A program made the translations under genes and the position numbers. From Deltaproteobacteria bacterium (GTDB lineage Bacteria > Desulfobacterota_D > UBA1144 > Nemesobacterales > JAJCZQ01), in NCBI GenBank assembly GCA_029262335.1, contig JAJCZQ010000017.1:68033-132032 (forward strand): a stretch of DNA of 64,000 nucleotides. Reading direction: 5' to 3'. Of the stretch, positions 26,169 to 34,617 are shown piece by piece (the stretch's first letter is position 1; each line of letters begins with the position of its first letter). The notes under the pieces are model-generated. The model made no database searches. It worked only from the letters and a program-made list of their open reading frames with translations, and was not told the origin of the DNA.

Positions 26169-26720
26169 ATGCCTGCAAGTTTTATAATTATATTAGCGAT
26201 TCTTGTATTAGTTGTTCTTGCCATGCTCTTAATGCAAAAAGATAAGGGTGGTGACTTGGGCGGCGAAGCAGGATCCGACAATACACAGGGTGCAACCCCT
26301 CCAACCGCTTCCAATGTGTCTGATGCCGGTGGTGATGCTGCAGACCCCTTTAAATCAGCTTCATCAGCCGTAAGTTCCGTAGCAGCAGAGGTAACTGAGA
26401 CAATAACTGAAGCTGTTGAGGAAGTTAAGGAAGTAGTTGTTGAAACTGCAGAAAGTACAGCAGGAGCAGTTGCAGATCCCTTTAAATCAGCTGCATCGGG
26501 AGCCGCAGCAGCAGTAGAGGAAGTTGCTGAGACCGTAACTGAAACAGTTGCAGAAACTGTGGAAGAGGTAAAAGAAGTGGTTGCTGATACTGCAGAAAGT
26601 GTTGCAGACCCATTTAAACCGGCGTCTTCAACCGGAGCATCGTCTGCACCAGCACCATCTGAACCCGCACCAAGCTCTGGTGGTGGTGATTCATCAGATC
26701 CTTTTAAAGCTCCGAGTTAA
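26169..26720 (+). CDS. Membrane-anchored repetitive protein with four DPFK motifs
   Basis: A 183-residue protein with one N-terminal membrane segment (FIIILAILVLVVLAMLLMQ) and a low-complexity tail. The tail contains ADPFKSASS, ADPFKSAAS, ADPFKPASS and a terminal SDPFKAPS. Between them are long Val/Glu/Thr/Ala helices (VTETITEAVEEVKEVVVETA and a near-copy VTETVAETVEEVKEVVADTA), which should form amphipathic helices like those of LEA proteins or apolipoproteins. The end is Pro/Ser/Gly-rich. Its function is unknown; the regular spacing of DPFK hints at repeated docking sites. GGGGG before the ATG serves as RBS. Confidence 0.75.
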   Translation: MPASFIIILAILVLVVLAMLLMQKDKGGDLGGEAGSDNTQGATPPTASNVSDAGGDAADPFKSASSAVSSVAAEVTETITEAVEEVKEVVVETAESTAGAVADPFKSAASGAAAAVEEVAETVTETVAETVEEVKEVVADTAESVADPFKPASSTGASSAPAPSEPAPSSGGGDSSDPFKAPS

Positions 26721-26738
26721 TTTATAAGCTTAGCTTTA

Positions 26739-27683
26739 TTAACCCAAGACAGACTGTATCTGCATATAATTTCTCAAATTTATAATAGAACCCGGGGGAG
26801 GTTCCATTTTAAACAGGTCGGAATGTATAGTCCTGGCTATTATTTCAATTCCATCAACTATTCTCGGCCCCGGCCTGCTAAAATACGAATTTGCATCTAC
26901 TATGTATACATGACCTTTTTGTGAAGCAGGGGTCTGATGCCATACGGGGTTTGAAGTAACTGAGTCAATCTCATTCAGGGTTTTATCGATATCAAATCCA
27001 CAGGGCATAACAAAAATATAGTGTGGGGCAAAATCAAGAATTTCTTCCCATGTTACTTTTATTGATTGCTCACCTTTAGCCCTTAGTCCGTTTTCACCAC
27101 CGGCAATTTCAACCATATCCGGGACCCAGTGTCCGGCGACAAAGGGAGGTTCGAGCCATTCGAGGCAAAAAACCCTGGGTTTGTCACGTTCTCTTCCCGA
27201 TACGGTCCTTATTTGGTCTATTCTGTTATTAAGATTATCGACTAATTCAGATGCCTTATCGGATTTTCCGGTTGCATTACCGATTGTTACTATTGATTCC
27301 AGGACCTCATTGACCGTTCCTGGTTCGAGGGAAACAATCTCCGGACTTTTATCCAGTACCTCTACAGCTTCAAGTACGGTATTACCGGATACAGCGCATA
27401 CTTCGCATAGCCCCTGTGTGAAAATGATATCAGGGTTTGCGTCTTTAAGTTTGTCTTTATCTACCAGGTAAGTGCTTTTCCCGTCTTTGGCATTTGCTGT
27501 AACAATGTCATCAATCTCTTTGCTGGTCAGGGTTTTATGGTCGATACTGCTCATAATAACCGTTTCCTTGCTGTTAACAGCTTCCGGATAATCACATTCG
27601 TGAGTGATGCCGACAAGATTATCCAGCAGATCCAGCTCACATATAATTTCAGTTGTACTTGGAAGGAATGAACATATTCTCAT
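26739..27683 (-). CDS. Cobalamin-binding protein, BtuF-like, apparently without signal peptide
   Basis: A 314-residue member of the helical-backbone metal/cobalamin receptor family (COG0614-type). It begins MRICSFLPSTTEIICELDLL and has GITHECDYPEAV and FTQGLCEVCAVSGN, the signature of the cobalamin-binding subgroup. No signal peptide is present, so it is either cytoplasmic or exported by an unknown route. Cytoplasmic members of this subgroup occur in other genomes near cob genes. It faces cobS divergently across a 107-nt gap. Confidence 0.82.
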   Translation of the reverse strand: MRICSFLPSTTEIICELDLLDNLVGITHECDYPEAVNSKETVIMSSIDHKTLTSKEIDDIVTANAKDGKSTYLVDKDKLKDANPDIIFTQGLCEVCAVSGNTVLEAVEVLDKSPEIVSLEPGTVNEVLESIVTIGNATGKSDKASELVDNLNNRIDQIRTVSGRERDKPRVFCLEWLEPPFVAGHWVPDMVEIAGGENGLRAKGEQSIKVTWEEILDFAPHYIFVMPCGFDIDKTLNEIDSVTSNPVWHQTPASQKGHVYIVDANSYFSRPGPRIVDGIEIIARTIHSDLFKMEPPPGSIINLRNYMQIQSVLG

Positions 27684-27799
27684 ATAGACTCTCTGAATAA
27701 TAGATTTAAAATGATATATTAGTTGTTTTAATAAATGATTAACCGATAATCATACAGTTTCAAATTTATTAGCATTTTATACTGGTTTAATTGCCTGCA

Positions 27800-28564
27800 A
27801 TGAAGAAAATGACCCCTATAGAAAAAATCAGGACAGCACTTCAGTTTCTCACAATTTTTGATCTTGGAAATAATAAAAGTGATTATGATTTGGAAGATAT
27901 TGCGGGATCAATAATTTTTTTTCCGTTTGCAGGCCTTATCCTTGGATTAATATGTGCTGTGGTATATTATGCAGTAGTTTATATTTCCGGCAACCATCTA
28001 ATTGCATCATTGTTCCCGGTTTTTCTTCTTGCTGTCCTGTCGAGAGGGCTTCACCTTGATGGTATCGCAGATACTTTTGATGCAATCCATTTTGCAAAGT
28101 ATGACAAGAAAAAAGCTCTTGAAGTGATGAAAGATAACTCTGTCGGTGCATTTGGTGCTACAGCACTTATACTGCTATTAATTACTAAATTTATATTTAT
28201 TTATTCAATCCCTTATGAAAGTATATTCCCAGTAATTGTATTAATCCCGGCAGTATCAAGATGGACATCGTCTCTTGTCGCAAGGTATACAACTCCCGCA
28301 TCGGAAAAGGGCCTTGGTTATACATTTACAGAGTATGTAACTACGGAAAATTTTGTGGTTTGTTCTATTGTTACCTTTGTAATCTCTATTATTTGTCTTG
28401 GGCTGGCAGGAGTCCTTATTTTCTTTTCTGTTGTAATATTCTCGGCCTTACTAACATGGTATTTTAACAACACTTTTGGCGGAACCACGGGAGATATATA
28501 CGGTTCTGTGATTGAAATTTCAGAGCTTTTCGGACTATTAGCTGCAATCTTAATATTAAAATGA
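27800..28564 (+). CDS. cobS: Adenosylcobinamide-GDP ribazoletransferase (cobalamin synthase)
   Basis: Polytopic membrane enzyme that joins GDP-activated cobinamide to the lower-ligand nucleotide in cobalamin assembly. About 255 residues. Motifs: TALQFLTIFDLG at the N-terminus, LLAVLSRGLHLDGIADTFDA with the Asp-rich active site, and AVSRWTSSLVARYTTPAS followed by GKGLGY-like KGLGYTF. I start at ATG 27800; the ORF track starts 9 nt earlier at TTG. It overlaps the next gene by 4 nt. Confidence 0.93.
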   Translation: MKKMTPIEKIRTALQFLTIFDLGNNKSDYDLEDIAGSIIFFPFAGLILGLICAVVYYAVVYISGNHLIASLFPVFLLAVLSRGLHLDGIADTFDAIHFAKYDKKKALEVMKDNSVGAFGATALILLLITKFIFIYSIPYESIFPVIVLIPAVSRWTSSLVARYTTPASEKGLGYTFTEYVTTENFVVCSIVTFVISIICLGLAGVLIFFSVVIFSALLTWYFNNTFGGTTGDIYGSVIEISELFGLLAAILILK

Positions 28565-29328
28565 AAATCGGAACAACTTCTTATATCTACCCTGACAACA
28601 TAATCCCAAATGCAGAAAAACTCTGCGGACTTGTAGAAGACCTTCAGCTTATTCTGTTTGAAGGGGAGGATTACTCTAACCTTCCGACTGTAAATGACAT
28701 TAAGGTTTTATCTGAAATTACAAAGAACTCCGGGTTAAGCTACACTGTGCATCTTCCAATAGACCTTGACGTATGTTCATCTGAGGAAAATTTCAGGAAG
28801 TTCTCATTAACCAGAACACTTGAAATCATGGAACTCACAAACCCTCTTAATCCAACGGGTTTTGTACTTCATTTGCCCCGAAAATCGGTAATAAGTGAAG
28901 GCGAATGGCAAAGATGCGCTTCGGAATCTCTCTCGGCTATTTATGAAAAGTATCCTGTGGACAGTCTCTATGTAGAAAACCTGAGTTACCCTATTAGTTT
29001 ACTTGAACCGGTAATTAATAATTTTAATTCAAACCTTTGCCTGGATATAAGTCATGCAGTCAGGTGTGGGGATGATTGGGAAAATTATTTTGAACTGTAT
29101 TTTGACCGTATTGGAGTTATCCATTTTTACGGGCCTGAGTCTGATTCAGAAGGGCATCTGGGTCTTCAAAAAGCTGACAGGTCGTTTGTAAACAGTGCAG
29201 TAAAAAAGTTGGTGACGGACGGTTTTGACGGGCTATTAATTTTAGAGGTTTTCGGGAAGGAAGATTTTTTTGAATCTATGACAATTTTAAAAGAGGAACT
29301 TGGTAAATGGCAAAAAAAATCCTTGTAA
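28561..29328 (+). CDS. cbiR: CbiR-like cobamide remodelling phosphodiesterase (TIM barrel)
   Basis: A 255-residue TIM-barrel protein of the sugar-phosphate isomerase/AP-endonuclease-2 superfamily. It starts MKIGTTSYIYPDNIIPN and has LILFEGEDYSNLP, YTVHLPIDLDV, VLHLPRKS and LCLDISHAV. This N-terminal pattern and the position between cobS and cobU fit CbiR, which cuts the nucleotide loop of foreign cobamides so they can be rebuilt with a preferred lower ligand. The gene overlaps cobS by 4 nt and cobU by 22 nt, so expression is tightly coupled. Assignment is by sequence look and context, not by search. Confidence 0.8.
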   Translation: MKIGTTSYIYPDNIIPNAEKLCGLVEDLQLILFEGEDYSNLPTVNDIKVLSEITKNSGLSYTVHLPIDLDVCSSEENFRKFSLTRTLEIMELTNPLNPTGFVLHLPRKSVISEGEWQRCASESLSAIYEKYPVDSLYVENLSYPISLLEPVINNFNSNLCLDISHAVRCGDDWENYFELYFDRIGVIHFYGPESDSEGHLGLQKADRSFVNSAVKKLVTDGFDGLLILEVFGKEDFFESMTILKEELGKWQKKSL

Positions 29329-29813
29329 CAGGCGGAATAAAAAGCGGGAAAAGTTCATTCGCACTGGAACTGGCCCGGAAGCACGAAGGCCAAAAAACAT
29401 TTCTTGCAACGGCAAAAGCATTTGACAAGGAGATGGAAGAAAAGATAAAAAGACACAGGGCAGAGCGTGGAAATGATTTTGTTACTTTGGAAGAGCATCT
29501 CAGGATCGGCAAGGTGCTTGAAAATAATTATCCTGTTTTGTTAATAGACTGTATAACAATATGGCTTTCTAATCTTTATTTTGAGTCAAATGAAGAGGAG
29601 ATTGAAAATTATAAGACCAAATTCCTGGAAAACCTTTCTAAATATAACGGTGAATTAATAGTAGTGACTAACGAAGTAGGTGGCGGCATTATTCCGGAAA
29701 ACAGTTTATCAAGGAAATACCAGTCTGAGCTCGGTAAACTCAATCAAAAAATTGCAGCAATTTGTGACGAGGTATACCTTCTGGTCTCAGGTATTCCTAT
29801 GAAGATAAAATAG
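29307..29813 (+). CDS. cobU: Adenosylcobinamide kinase / guanylyltransferase
   Basis: Bifunctional CobU/CobP enzyme of 168 residues that phosphorylates adenosylcobinamide and attaches GMP. The P-loop is GGIKSGKSSFALELA. The guanylylated His lies in KRHRAERG, and VTNEVGGGIIPENSLSRKY is the conserved middle signature. It starts inside cbiR and ends 4 nt before convergent cobT. Confidence 0.94.
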   Translation: MAKKILVTGGIKSGKSSFALELARKHEGQKTFLATAKAFDKEMEEKIKRHRAERGNDFVTLEEHLRIGKVLENNYPVLLIDCITIWLSNLYFESNEEEIENYKTKFLENLSKYNGELIVVTNEVGGGIIPENSLSRKYQSELGKLNQKIAAICDEVYLLVSGIPMKIK

Positions 29814-29817
29814 ATAT

Positions 29818-30888
29818 TTATTGTTTTTCCCCCGAAACACCGGCTTTTTCAAACGTGTTCATATTGTTATACACCGAAAGTGCTGCTTCAATAATTGGAA
29901 ATGCGAGCACAGCACCGGTACCTTCACCAAGCCTGAGATCAAGATCAAGAATTGGTCTGGCATTAAGTTTCTCAAGTGTCAACTTATGTCCTTTTTCGGA
30001 ACTAATATGACTAAAAAACAGATAATCAAATACTGCGGGGCACAACTTAATTGCAATACATGCGGCGGCAGTAGAGATAAACCCATCAGCAACTACAGGT
30101 ATCCTGCTTTTCGCACATCCAAGCATAAGCCCGGCAATACCACCGATCTCATATCCCCCTACTGAAGAAAGAACATCTAATGCTGACATATTCTTTTTTC
30201 CATATTTTTTTATTGCCTTATCTACTGTTTCAACTTTTAAAATCCATGTTTCTTTGTCGATTCCAGTGCCAAATCCGACGATTTCTGAAGCTTCAAGGTC
30301 GAGACAAAGGCATATTACAGCAGCAGCTGATGTTGTATTGCCAATCCCCATTTCTCCTCCGGCAATTAAATCGTAGCCGTGTAGAGCAGATTTTTCTGCA
30401 ATTTTTATTCCGGATTCCAGGCTTTTAACAGCATTTACTGATGTCATTGCAGGGTTTTTCAGGAAATTATTTGTACCTCTGCTGATTTTTATAGAAAGAA
30501 GATCTTTCAGATCAGGGAAATCGTGGTTCACTCCGATATCTGCAACATATACATCGGTACCTGTCTGCATGGAAATTGCATTAATTGCAGCACCTTCGTC
30601 AAGGAAATTGTAGACCATCTGCGCTGTCACTTCCGGGGGATATGCACTTATGCCCTCAGCCGTGATTCCGTGGTCAGATGCAAATACAAAAACCGCCTTC
30701 TTTTCTATAGTAGGTATAACGGTTTCCTTAATTGCCACAATCCTTGATGAAATATCTTCAAGCATACCAAGGCTGTGTTTGGGTTTTGTGAGACTGTCTA
30801 ATCTTTGACGGGCTTTCTTTAAATAGTCCTCATTAAGCAGGTCAATTGATTTTATTGTCTCATTTATAATTTTAGATTTGATATTCAT
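29818..30888 (-). CDS. cobT: Nicotinate-nucleotide-dimethylbenzimidazole phosphoribosyltransferase
   Basis: Activates the lower ligand base of cobalamin to its ribotide, used by CobS after dephosphorylation. Of 356 residues. Motifs include LTKPKHSLGMLEDIS, FASDHGITAEGISAYP (substrate site), GGEMGIGNTTSAAA and the catalytic Glu in LRLGEGTGAVLA. It lies downstream of the propeller lipoprotein and btuB on the minus strand, so the cobalamin riboswitch may control it too. No Shine-Dalgarno stands directly before its ATG; a 10-bp hairpin does. Confidence 0.94.
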   Translation of the reverse strand: MNIKSKIINETIKSIDLLNEDYLKKARQRLDSLTKPKHSLGMLEDISSRIVAIKETVIPTIEKKAVFVFASDHGITAEGISAYPPEVTAQMVYNFLDEGAAINAISMQTGTDVYVADIGVNHDFPDLKDLLSIKISRGTNNFLKNPAMTSVNAVKSLESGIKIAEKSALHGYDLIAGGEMGIGNTTSAAAVICLCLDLEASEIVGFGTGIDKETWILKVETVDKAIKKYGKKNMSALDVLSSVGGYEIGGIAGLMLGCAKSRIPVVADGFISTAAACIAIKLCPAVFDYLFFSHISSEKGHKLTLEKLNARPILDLDLRLGEGTGAVLAFPIIEAALSVYNNMNTFEKAGVSGEKQ

Positions 30889-30896
30889 TATTTATA

Positions 30897-30923
30897 CAGG
30901 AGGCTGCTTCAAACAGCCTCCTG
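30897..30923 (-). repeat. Perfect hairpin in front of cobT
   Basis: CAGGAGGCTG, 7-nt loop, CAGCCTCCTG: a 10-bp perfect stem in the 43-nt gap between the propeller gene stop and cobT. On the minus strand no T-run follows, so it is not a normal terminator. Its upstream arm holds AGGAGG, yet that is about 30 nt from the cobT start. It may be an RNA element that tunes cobT translation or processing. Confidence 0.55.
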
Positions 30924-30931
30924 TTAATTTT

Positions 30932-32413
30932 CTATGGTAAAATTATATTGGCATTTACTGAGCCAAGCTGAGAACTTATTCCTGTTGCATAGAAAAGATT
31001 CGGCCCTGTAAAATCAACTCCCGATACTCCTTGTCTTAAAGCTAAAAATTGAACACCTTCCGGTAAGTCAGCATTTGGATCAAACGCTGCAATACCTGCT
31101 GGGAAGGGTGTAATTGCCGGGAATGGATTTACTTCGTCATTCTCTGTATTAAATACAGCAATCTGGTCAGTATTAAATAAACTTGTAAATCCAATTCCAT
31201 TATCATCAATTGCAATACTTGCAGTAAAATTTAAAGTACTTAAATCTGTAATAATAATTGGATTATCTGTTCCTCTGATTACTTGTTTATTTGCTAAATC
31301 AACTTTAAGTAAGGCACCTACAACACCTAATCCCAGGTAGGCAAATTCATTGTCGGGAGTAGCTGTCATACTTCCTGGTAAACAGACTTCCGGATTAATA
31401 TCACTTAAAGGTATTGGGATATTATTCACAATAGTATTTGTGTTGATATTAATTACGTCTATTGAGGGTTCAAAAATAGGATCACATTCAAACGTTAGAG
31501 TTGTATTTCCGCCGTTTAAGACAAATAGTTCTTCTCCAACGAGAAGCATTGCCCCCGTGTTTACATCACTAGCCTGTATTGTAAAAGATGAATTATTTTC
31601 CAGGTCAATAACTGTTATGAAACCAAGTCCTATTGGATCTGCAAACCCCTGGAGATTATTATTTGTGATATATCCCGTATTTCCTACAACAACTACACCA
31701 GAGGGGTCTTCAAACCTGCCGGTTCCAAGATTTATCATTTCATTGCAGGGTTCAAAAGGTACATTAAGTTGCCTTGTATAAAGCGTCTCACACTCAAAAG
31801 TATCCAGGTTAACAATAGCTGCAGTCTGTCCTATATTGTTTGCAACAAGTGCCTGCGTGTCATTTATAAAATCCATATTCATTGGATTTGAATCTACCGG
31901 AAGAACAATTGTGCCAATTTCTACAGGGGGTATTTGGTTTATGTCGAATACCTGGATATTATTAGAAAAACCGTTTATTACATATGCCCTGTCATCAAGT
32001 ATTTTTAATGATGCTGGGACGCTTCCAAGTACAGCCTGGTTGGGATTAACAAGGCTTTCAAGTGTGATTACAGACAGATCTGTTGTATCTATCAGTTCTT
32101 CCTCTACAAATACTTCCACAAGAAAGGTGTCATCAGTACTTCCTTCGAACGGAGGGTCAAAACTGCCGTCCTGAAGCCCGGTTGTTGTCTGGATTTCACC
32201 GGTATCCTGGTTTGTTACTACCACTTCACTCCCGGGAGGAACTGCGCCAGCCACACCACCAACTTTGATTTCCTCTTCGTCACCCTCGAATTCGGAAACA
32301 GCAAGAATCCTGTCCGCTACTACATCTCCACCGCCTCCGGTATCTGTTTCGTCACATGCAGCTGTAAAGACTGCAATGACTGCTAATAAAACTAATAAAT
32401 GAAATTTTTTCAT
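30932..32413 (-). CDS. Beta-propeller lipoprotein next to btuB, BtuG-like
   Basis: A 493-residue lipoprotein: signal peptide and lipobox VFTAAC, then a Gly/acidic stretch (CDETDTGGGG), an Ig-like or CNA-type domain (about 35-125) and a YVTN-type beta-propeller (about 130-490) with blades such as DDRAYVINGFSNNIQVFDIN and TGYITNNNLQGF. It lies between cobT and btuB, behind the cobalamin riboswitch. In Bacteroides, BtuG is a surface beta-propeller lipoprotein that captures cobalamin and caps BtuB. The same gene order and fold suggest the same role here. The acidic residues after the lipid Cys resemble surface-export signals. The similarity is structural and contextual; I cannot confirm homology. 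Confidence 0.75.
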   Translation of the reverse strand: MKKFHLLVLLAVIAVFTAACDETDTGGGGDVVADRILAVSEFEGDEEEIKVGGVAGAVPPGSEVVVTNQDTGEIQTTTGLQDGSFDPPFEGSTDDTFLVEVFVEEELIDTTDLSVITLESLVNPNQAVLGSVPASLKILDDRAYVINGFSNNIQVFDINQIPPVEIGTIVLPVDSNPMNMDFINDTQALVANNIGQTAAIVNLDTFECETLYTRQLNVPFEPCNEMINLGTGRFEDPSGVVVVGNTGYITNNNLQGFADPIGLGFITVIDLENNSSFTIQASDVNTGAMLLVGEELFVLNGGNTTLTFECDPIFEPSIDVININTNTIVNNIPIPLSDINPEVCLPGSMTATPDNEFAYLGLGVVGALLKVDLANKQVIRGTDNPIIITDLSTLNFTASIAIDDNGIGFTSLFNTDQIAVFNTENDEVNPFPAITPFPAGIAAFDPNADLPEGVQFLALRQGVSGVDFTGPNLFYATGISSQLGSVNANIILP

Positions 32414-32429
32414 CTGTGCCTCCTTAATT

Positions 32430-34325
32430 TTAAATATTCAGCCCCAACGTGAGAAAAATTGTTCTACCCGGGAGGGGAAAATCAAAAGCATCTCTCACGT
32501 TGAGGTTGTTAAAAATATTTTTTGATTCTAAATTTGCATAGTAATTTTTCCACGAATATTTTATCCCTGCATCAAAAGTGGTCCTCGCATCTGTGGTCCT
32601 TGAGTTGCGGAATGCTGTGAGCGGGATTTTATCCAGGTAGTGCGCTTCTGCATAAACCTTTGTGTTGTACTTCTCAAATACAGCTCTTATATCAAACTGG
32701 TTTTTTGGCCTGCCCGGAAGCTGGGCACCTGTGTCATCAAGTTCACCATCGAGGAAAGTATAAGCTCCGTAAAAGCTTAGATAATCGGTTGGACTGTAAA
32801 TAACTGTTGATTCAATTCCATTCTCAAAGACTTTGCCCACATTCCTGGGCTCTATTCTCTGGGCGCTTACAAAAACAAACAGTATCAGGTCATCCACATC
32901 ACGGAGGAAATAGTTTACTTCAAAACTTAGTTTAGGAGTTTCATAAGAAATGCCTATATCAAAATCAATAGATGTTTCGTTTTCCAGATTGGGGTTTCCG
33001 CCGATAAATCCCTGTTCAGGGAAAAAAAGTTCACTGAAAGTCGGTACGCGGAATGAACGTGCAATGTTTGTTTTTATATTAAAATTTTCATAAAAGTTGT
33101 ACTTAATGCCAAGCTTTGGTGAGAATGCAAAATCGAAGGAGTCTTCACTGCCGTTTGTAAAAACAAGGTCTATCCGGGTAAGCAGGTCAATAAATAATTT
33201 GTTGTTAAAAAGAAAAAGTTCATTTCCGATAAAATAGCTAAGTGTGTTTCTGTCGGGGTTGTTAAATTCATCATTGTTCAGGTTTTCATAATTATACTGT
33301 GCAAAAGAACGAACGCTTAGATTGTCTGTCGGATACCAGGTTACGGTAGGTTTTAAACCAATGTTGTTGAGTTTGCTTTTTGTATCAATTGGGATTCCGA
33401 CTGTTGGAGTGGGGTCTGTAAATTTGAGATAATCAAAATTGTTATAGAGAATCAGTTCGAAATCTAAATTATCATTAATAAAGCTGTTTTTTGAAAACCT
33501 AAGTGTTGTAAAGTTCCTGACATCCTTCTGGTTTGAGCTGTCACTCTGAAATTCTCCAAGTCCCGGAACGCCCTTGTCATCATAATAAAACTCATTAAGA
33601 AAATCTATGTTCCAATAATTAAGACTATAATCCAGTTTTACAAGAAAGCTTTCTGCCCTGTATTCATTGTTAATTCTTCTGAGAGTAAGCCCGTTTACTG
33701 ACCTGAATTTAAAATCACCGTCTGTCTGTGCGTGGTTAAAAGACACAAGGTATCCAAGGCCTCCCGCTTTTCCCGAAGTAGCAGCATTGATAAGAAAAGT
33801 ATTAAAAGAGCCGTATGTAGCATAAAAGCTGGTAAATGGGTTGCCAGTATCTTTTGTAATGATGTTTATCACTCCGCCTATTGCATCAGACCCAGCAATT
33901 GCAGATGAGCCGCCCCTTATCACTTCAATTCTGTCAATTATCCCGGCTGGTATAGTAGAAAGGTCTACTCCTCCCCCAAAAGAGTTGTTTATTTTTATTC
34001 CGTCGAGAAGTATTACAACCTGTTCGTTGGAGCTGCCCCTGATTGAAACGGTCTTCAACTTTCCGAACCCTCCAAAATCCCGGACTGTTGTTCCGGGGGC
34101 GAGGTTTATCAGGTCGGCAGTTGTTTCAAATTCACCTTCATAATCTTCTGTATAAATAGTTGTTGAGAACGAGGAAGGGTAGTTCACCGGTGATTTGATG
34201 GAGTAGTCCTCTACTATCACGGTGTCAAGGATATTAGAATCCTGCGCACGGAGTAATCCGGGTAAAAAAAGAACTGGTATTATTAAGATATATTTTAACA
34301 AACGTATCCCCGTTGCTTTAAGCAT
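32430..34325 (-). CDS. btuB: TonB-dependent receptor, probable cobalamin transporter
   Basis: Outer-membrane TonB-dependent receptor of 631 residues with a signal peptide ending LPGLLRAQD. A TonB-box-like DTVIVED is followed by the plug domain (LINLAPGTTVRDFGGFGK, SIRGSSNEQVVILLDGIKIN, IEVIRGGSSAIAGSDAIGGV) and a 22-strand barrel ending in the aromatic-rich GRTIFLTLGLNI. The cobalamin riboswitch directly upstream identifies the ligand as a cobamide. Its stop is 16 nt before the propeller lipoprotein start. The inner-membrane BtuCD pump is not in the window. Confidence 0.92.
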   Translation of the reverse strand: MLKATGIRLLKYILIIPVLFLPGLLRAQDSNILDTVIVEDYSIKSPVNYPSSFSTTIYTEDYEGEFETTADLINLAPGTTVRDFGGFGKLKTVSIRGSSNEQVVILLDGIKINNSFGGGVDLSTIPAGIIDRIEVIRGGSSAIAGSDAIGGVINIITKDTGNPFTSFYATYGSFNTFLINAATSGKAGGLGYLVSFNHAQTDGDFKFRSVNGLTLRRINNEYRAESFLVKLDYSLNYWNIDFLNEFYYDDKGVPGLGEFQSDSSNQKDVRNFTTLRFSKNSFINDNLDFELILYNNFDYLKFTDPTPTVGIPIDTKSKLNNIGLKPTVTWYPTDNLSVRSFAQYNYENLNNDEFNNPDRNTLSYFIGNELFLFNNKLFIDLLTRIDLVFTNGSEDSFDFAFSPKLGIKYNFYENFNIKTNIARSFRVPTFSELFFPEQGFIGGNPNLENETSIDFDIGISYETPKLSFEVNYFLRDVDDLILFVFVSAQRIEPRNVGKVFENGIESTVIYSPTDYLSFYGAYTFLDGELDDTGAQLPGRPKNQFDIRAVFEKYNTKVYAEAHYLDKIPLTAFRNSRTTDARTTFDAGIKYSWKNYYANLESKNIFNNLNVRDAFDFPLPGRTIFLTLGLNI

Positions 34326-34390
34326 GGGGGAGGCACAAAAAATTTAAGCATATATTTTTCTCCCCTCGAAGAAAATATAAATCTAGTTTT

Positions 34391-34548
34391 TGGGGCAGGT
34401 CTTCTGACTTATAACCAATTGTGGCCGGTGCGCCTTCCCGGTTTTCACCAGTGGCATAATGCATCGGTTTGTAAGGTTAAATACAGCAGCGGGGCTGTGC
34501 CGGACTCTAACCGGCTTCCCGTTTTAATCCTTCAGGAACCCTAAAATT
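34391..34548 (-). ncRNA. Cobalamin riboswitch
   Basis: The minus strand shows the conserved cobalamin riboswitch core in order: ACGGGAAGCCGGTTAGAGTC, GGCACAGCCCCGCTGCTGT, then ATGCCACTGG, GGGAAGGCGCACCGGCC and AAGTCAGAAGACCTGCCC. It ends about 65 nt before the btuB ATG. Cobalamin binding would repress btuB and probably the propeller gene and cobT behind it. It is not visible before cobS. Confidence 0.95.
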
Positions 34549-34579
34549 AAATTAAATTATAAAAGATCGAGTAAATTAG

Positions 34580-34608
34580 ATTATCTATCAGTTAAAAAAT
34601 ATTGTCAA
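34580..34608 (-). promoter_or_regulatory. Promoter driving the cobalamin riboswitch and btuB
   Basis: Minus strand: TTGACA (34608-34603), 17-nt spacer, GATAAT (34585-34580). It lies about 30 nt upstream of the riboswitch, as expected. Confidence 0.75.
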
Positions 34609-34617
34609 GTTTCAGAC

